Source: Rhizorhapis sp. SPR117
GTDB lineage: Bacteria > Pseudomonadota > Alphaproteobacteria > Sphingomonadales > Sphingomonadaceae
Direction: 5' to 3'
NCBI RefSeq assembly: GCF_021742065.1
Contig: NZ_JAKKIE010000067.1
Coordinates: 1-16,929 of the forward strand
DNA: 16,929 bases
Below the pieces are notes generated by a model. The model made no database searches, was not told the origin of the DNA, and saw nothing but the letters and a program-made list of their open reading frames with translations. Below, piece by piece: positions 13,909 to 16,929 of the stretch (position 1 is the first letter of the stretch; each line of letters begins with the position of its first letter). The translations under genes and the position numbers were made by a program.

Positions 13909-15779
13909 TCGATAGTCTCCGGCTCGGCTTCGACGAGCGTGAAATGAAACTGAGCCCCGCCGCCGGGACGTGGCTCCAGCCATATCCGACCGCCGTTCGC
14001 CTCGACGATGGTGCGGCAGATCGAGAGCCCCAGACCCATGCCCTCGCTCTTCGTGCTGACGAAGGCGGTGAAGAGCTGTTCCGCGACTTCAGGCGAAACG
14101 CCCGGGCCAGAATCAGCAATAGTTAGCCGAATGAAGCCAGCTTTGTCATGGCGGGATGCAATCCACAGATGCCGTTCGGACGATTCCGCCATGGCCTCCA
14201 CCGCATTGCGAAGGAGATTGATTAGCACCTGCTGGATCTGCACCTTGTCGAGAAGCACTTTCGAAGCGTCGGGAGCGAGATCGAACTGGGCGTCGATACC
14301 CTTCTCCCTAGCGCCCATCAGCCCGAGCGCCGCCGCCTCGCCAATGAGGGTGGGAAGATTCTCGACGGTCTTCTCAACCTCCCCGCGCGCAACGAAGTCG
14401 CGCAGCCGCCGTACGATCTGTCCGGCGCGCAGAGCCTCTCGAACCGAATCATCCAGGGCTTCGCGGATCATCGGCAGATCCTCGGGATTGGCTTCGGCGA
14501 GCAGGTCGCGCACCGCCTCCACATAGTTGGCGACGGCGGTGATCGGCTGGTTGAGCTCGTGGGCGAGCGTCGAGGCCATCGTGCCCATCGCGCTCACCCG
14601 GGCGACATGAATCAGCTTGGACTGCAGTTCATCGAGGCGCTCCTGGGTCTCCTGGCGTTCGGTCAGGTCCCGGATGAAGCCGGTGAAGACGGGCTGGGTC
14701 TCGCCAATGGCTTCGCCCACAGATAGTTCCATCGGGAAGGTCGAACCATCACGCCGCGCGCCGATGACGACGCGCCCGATCCCGATGATCCTTCGCTCGC
14801 CGGTTGCAAGATAGCGTTCGAGATAGCTGTCATGGCGTTCACGATCGGGCGACGGCATGAGCAGGCTCACGTTCGATCCGCGAATCTCAGCCTCTGAAAA
14901 GCCGAACAGCCGTTCGGCCGCGGCGCTGAACGAGAGGATGATGCCGTGTTCGTCGATCACGATCATCGCATCGGGGACCGTCGAGAGGATCGAGCGGAGA
15001 TGGCTGGCGCTGGCTTTGTGCGCACTCTCGGCGGCGCGCTCCCCCGTTGCATCGCGGACCACCTTGCCGAAGCCGCGCAAGGCTCCGCTTTCATCACGCA
15101 GCGCAGTGATCGAAACATGCGCGAGGAACTCGGAACCATCCTTCCTGAGCCGCCAGTCTTCCTCCTCGAATTTGCCTTCGTCGCGCGCGCGTTTGAGGTC
15201 GGCTTCGGGCTTGCCGGCCTGGACGGCGTCCGCCGGGTAGAAGATCGAGCAATATTGGCCGACGACCTCTTGCTCTCTCCAGCCCTTCAGCCGCTCGGCG
15301 CCGTCGTTCCAGATCGTGACGCGGCCTTCGGGATCGAGCATGTAGATTGCATAACCCTGTGCTCCGTCGATCAGCAGGTTAAGTTCGTCGGCGATCTCCG
15401 AGAGCTGGTTCTGGCGTCTCCTGTCCCAGGCTGCACGCCGCCGTCGCAAGGACGCGTTGCGAGCGTCGAGCAGGGCGATGCCTGCGGCCACCAGCAGCGA
15501 AAGCAGCAGATCGAAGGGTTCAAGACCAGGCAATGGGCGCAATAGGGCAAACAAGGCCCCGACCAGAATAGCGAGAATAGCCGCGCCCGTTGCGGCGCCC
15601 GTTCCACCCAGCGCGGCTGCAACGATGATCGAAAGGATGAGCAGCAGATAGGGGCTGTGGTTGACGCCCCCCGCGCGGAGAGCAAGATCGGCGGGTACGG
15701 CGAGGAGAACGGCCACGATGCCAATCGCATAGCCCCAGCGGGCCTGCCGTGTTGAGCTATCCTGCGCGTCACTTTCCAT
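13905..15779 (-). CDS. fixL: Oxygen-sensing histidine kinase FixL (haem PAS)
   Basis: Counting from ATG 15779 the product has 624 residues. About four membrane segments lie between residues 15 and 105. A first PAS domain follows (about 132-248), then a second (about 262-376), then the kinase: His407 in LAHELNQP, Asn525 in NLLRNAVEAM, Asp556 in ADSGPGV and GMGLGLS at 581-587. The second PAS has the FixL haem set: His316 in RERHDSYLERY, Arg322 six residues later and Arg336 in IIGIGRVV, matching the spacing of His200, Arg206 and Arg220 of Bradyrhizobium FixL. It should bind oxygen and be active when oxygen is low. The start is uncertain: GTG 15821, ATG 15806 and ATG 15779 are in frame. I prefer 15779 for its GGGA about 6 bases upstream and for the promoter position. 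Confidence 0.92.
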   Translation of the reverse strand: MESDAQDSSTRQARWGYAIGIVAVLLAVPADLALRAGGVNHSPYLLLILSIIVAAALGGTGAATGAAILAILVGALFALLRPLPGLEPFDLLLSLLVAAGIALLDARNASLRRRRAAWDRRRQNQLSEIADELNLLIDGAQGYAIYMLDPEGRVTIWNDGAERLKGWREQEVVGQYCSIFYPADAVQAGKPEADLKRARDEGKFEEEDWRLRKDGSEFLAHVSITALRDESGALRGFGKVVRDATGERAAESAHKASASHLRSILSTVPDAMIVIDEHGIILSFSAAAERLFGFSEAEIRGSNVSLLMPSPDRERHDSYLERYLATGERRIIGIGRVVIGARRDGSTFPMELSVGEAIGETQPVFTGFIRDLTERQETQERLDELQSKLIHVARVSAMGTMASTLAHELNQPITAVANYVEAVRDLLAEANPEDLPMIREALDDSVREALRAGQIVRRLRDFVARGEVEKTVENLPTLIGEAAALGLMGAREKGIDAQFDLAPDASKVLLDKVQIQQVLINLLRNAVEAMAESSERHLWIASRHDKAGFIRLTIADSGPGVSPEVAEQLFTAFVSTKSEGMGLGLSICRTIVEANGGRIWLEPRPGGGAQFHFTLVEAEPETIE

Positions 15780-15825
15780 ATGGAATCCCGTCTGGCTTTG
15801 ATCCATCCTCTCTGGTTGCACCTTG

Positions 15826-15854
15826 ATTATATTCCGAGCGTCGGAACTCGTCAG
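15826..15854 (-). promoter_or_regulatory. Probable sigma-70 type promoter of fixLJ
   Basis: Read on the - strand there is a perfect -10 box TATAAT (15831-15826), 17 bases below a CTGACG -35-like element (15854-15849). Transcription would begin near 15819. That would leave the GTG at 15821 untranscribed or leaderless and supports a translation start at 15806 or 15779. Confidence 0.5.
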
Positions 15855-15983
15855 TTGACTACATCAGAAAATGCTACTCGATAGAACAGAAGGACTTTTT
15901 GGAATGAGATCGTAGCCCGTCTTCGCAACTCCACTGCCGTCCTTCTAAAAGCCTCGAATCGGCCCAAGACCCTCGCAGGTTCC

Positions 15984-15998
15984 GTCTCACTTTGAGAC
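15984..15998. repeat. Inverted repeat GTCTCA-CTT-TGAGAC
   Basis: A perfect six-base inverted repeat with a three-base centre lies in the spacer upstream of fixL. A short CCTTTAT follows on the + strand, too weak to call a terminator. It may be an operator or chance. Confidence 0.3.
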
Positions 15999-16041
15999 CT
16001 TTATCTGGCAACCTTGCCTTGGAAAAGCATCAAAACATCCG

Positions 16042-16056
16042 CGATGCCAGGCATCG
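16042..16056. repeat. Perfect 15-base palindrome CGATGCC-A-GGCATCG
   Basis: Seven bases on each side of a single central A are exactly inverted. The flank extends the left arm to CCGCGATGCC (16039-16048), whose exact complement GGCATCGCGG recurs at 16132-16141. This is typical of a dimeric regulator site. No partner regulator gene is evident in the window. Confidence 0.4.
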
Positions 16057-16100
16057 TTCGGGTTCGCAGCCGAGTGCAATCCTGCCAACAGTGGGCGCCA

Positions 16101-16118
16101 ACGCATCGGTCGATGCGT
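16101..16118. repeat. Perfect 18-base palindrome ACGCATCG-GT-CGATGCGT
   Basis: Eight bases on each side of GT are exactly inverted. It shares the GCATCG/CGATGC word with the palindrome 45 bases to its left and with a single arm at 16132-16141. Together they make five copies in about 100 bases upstream of the glycohydrolase gene. Confidence 0.4.
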
Positions 16119-16182
16119 GAGCAAGCCAAGAGGCATCGCGGGTCATGAGGCATACGTCATTGGCCGTCCCGTGCCTGCCGCG

Positions 16183-16201
16183 CGTCCCGCCAGTCGGGAC
16201 G
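16183..16201 (+). repeat. Hairpin CGTCCCG-CCAGT-CGGGACG with a competing left arm
   Basis: A seven-pair perfect GC stem with a five-base loop lies 90 bases before the glycohydrolase ATG. A second left arm, CCGTCCCG at 16164-16171, could pair instead with CGGGACGG at 16195-16202 (eight pairs), giving two exclusive structures. No T-run follows, so it is not an ordinary terminator. Confidence 0.35.
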
Positions 16202-16291
16202 GTTGATCGCGCGCAAACATAGGAAAACGCGCCCGGCGTATTTCCCGAAGATTTTGTATTCCGCAGGCCGCCCGACCGAAGCCGAGAACCC

Positions 16292-16873
16292 ATGTTTGCC
16301 GCGCGATGCGGACCCCTCTTCACGATCAAGATCGATCGGTCCATTGGATGTCTCATTGGTCTAGCTGTCGGTGATGCTTTGGGCACGACCCTCGAGTTCA
16401 AGCCGCGGGACACCTATCCCCACATCACAGATATGGTCGGGGGAGGGCCGTTCGGCTTGGACGCGGGGACTTGGACCGATGATACGTCCATGGCCCTTGC
16501 GCTTGGAGAGGCTCTTCTGGCCAGCGCAGCAAAAGGCTCGGCCTTCGAACCGGAAGAAGCACAGCGGCGGTTCATCGATTGGTGGCGGAACGGCGCCTTC
16601 AGCCCCACGGGAAGTTGTTTCGATATTGGCATTGCAACTCGCCAAGCCCTTGCACGCTTCGAGGAAACTGGCGACCCGATTGCCGGCTCGACCGATCTGC
16701 ATTCAGCAGGCAACGGCTCACTAATGAGGCTTGCGCCTGTTGCGATTTGGGGGATCCGGCCGGATCCCGCTGTCGTAACGCGAGTAGCCCGCCGACAGAG
16801 CATGACCACGCACGCTGCAGACGCGTGCCTCGACGCCTGTGAAGCGTATGCACTAAGGCGTGTGGACATTTAA
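16292..16873 (+). CDS. ADP-ribosylglycohydrolase family protein, C-terminally truncated
   Basis: The 193 residues match the N-terminal two thirds of the ADP-ribosylglycohydrolase (DraG/ARH) family: GCLIGLAVGDALG (19-31), the metal-binding WTDDTSMAL (61-69), the FDIGIATRQAL region near 109, and AGNGSLMRLAP (138-148). Members remove ADP-ribose from proteins or related substrates using two magnesium ions. Family proteins usually run to about 280-320 residues with a second metal-binding aspartate motif near the C-terminus. Here a TAA at 16871-16873 ends the frame just after DACEAYALRRVDI, so that motif is missing. The gene may be broken by an insertion or shift near 16865, and the product is probably inactive. 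ATG 16292 has only a weak GAG-containing site upstream. Starts further in, near the DRSIGCLIG segment, are not ATG. Confidence 0.75.
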   Translation: MFAARCGPLFTIKIDRSIGCLIGLAVGDALGTTLEFKPRDTYPHITDMVGGGPFGLDAGTWTDDTSMALALGEALLASAAKGSAFEPEEAQRRFIDWWRNGAFSPTGSCFDIGIATRQALARFEETGDPIAGSTDLHSAGNGSLMRLAPVAIWGIRPDPAVVTRVARRQSMTTHAADACLDACEAYALRRVDI

Positions 16874-16929
16874 GGGATTCCTTTTTCCGCGCGGATCGGA
16901 TTCAAGACTGGCGAAGGGAGCGCCATCTT

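Larger units (their letters stand above)
15780..16291. other. About 510-base divergent spacer between fixL and the ADP-ribosylglycohydrolase gene
   Basis: No convincing gene lies here. The only long frame, on the - strand at 16030-16413, runs into the opposite-strand glycohydrolase and has no family likeness. The stretch holds the fixL promoter at its left end, an inverted repeat at 15984-15998, one copy of a 17-base repeat at 16015-16031, two perfect palindromes built on GCATCG at 16042-16056 and 16101-16118, and a CGTCCCG hairpin at 16183-16201. This density of inverted repeats suggests a control region or a structured RNA. Confidence 0.55.

Noticed and set aside
15855..15867. TTGACTACATCAG as an FNR/FixK box upstream of fixL
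   Set aside because: The half-sites are separated by three bases rather than four and one position mismatches, so it does not fit TTGAT-N4-ATCAA.
1..16929. CRISPR arrays, tRNA or rRNA genes
   Set aside because: No regularly spaced repeats and no tRNA- or rRNA-like sequence were seen when reading both strands.

Overview
The window is a high-GC chromosomal segment from an alphaproteobacterium, most likely a sphingomonad (Sphingomonadaceae). Its gene families, GC-rich third codon positions and FixL/FixJ pair fit that group. The taxon is an inference from protein character, not from a marker gene.

Layout. (1) Positions 1-1251, + strand: the tail of an ABC-2 permease, a 37-residue membrane peptide, and a secreted protein gene that is frameshifted as written. 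(2) 1459-2316, + strand: an NmrA/QorB-type NAD(P)H-binding oxidoreductase. (3) 11673 down to 2332, - strand: one tightly packed run of ten genes with every junction overlapping or abutting. The order is PHA synthase (phaC), a MaoC-Pta fusion, acetate kinase, enoyl-ACP reductase (FabI), a 62-residue CxxC protein, then a Mla-type lipid transporter (STAS-MlaE permease, ATPase, MCE protein, PqiC-like lipoprotein), and a GNAT acetyltransferase resembling the GNAT domain of Pat. (4) 12294-15779: a regulatory island with two paralogous single-domain receivers facing each other and, on the - strand, fixJ and fixL. (5) 16292-16873, + strand: the N-terminal two thirds of an ADP-ribosylglycohydrolase, followed by about 56 bases with no recognised content.

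How it may work together. The histidine kinase carries the residues that hold haem in FixL (His316, Arg322, Arg336 here), so it should sense oxygen and phosphorylate FixJ. A palindromic TACGTA core resembling the FixJ half-site lies upstream of phaC and of both receiver genes, and I found it by eye nowhere else in the window. The simplest reading is a local low-oxygen regulon. In it, FixLJ turns on a module that moves acyl-CoA either into PHA (MaoC hydratase plus PhaC) or into ATP (Pta plus AckA), alongside an extra FabI and a lipid transport system. This regulatory link is inferred and untested.

Two intergenic stretches exceed 300 bases: 11674-12293 and 15780-16291. Neither holds a convincing gene. 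The second carries a dense set of inverted repeats. No tRNA, rRNA, CRISPR array or complete insertion sequence was seen.
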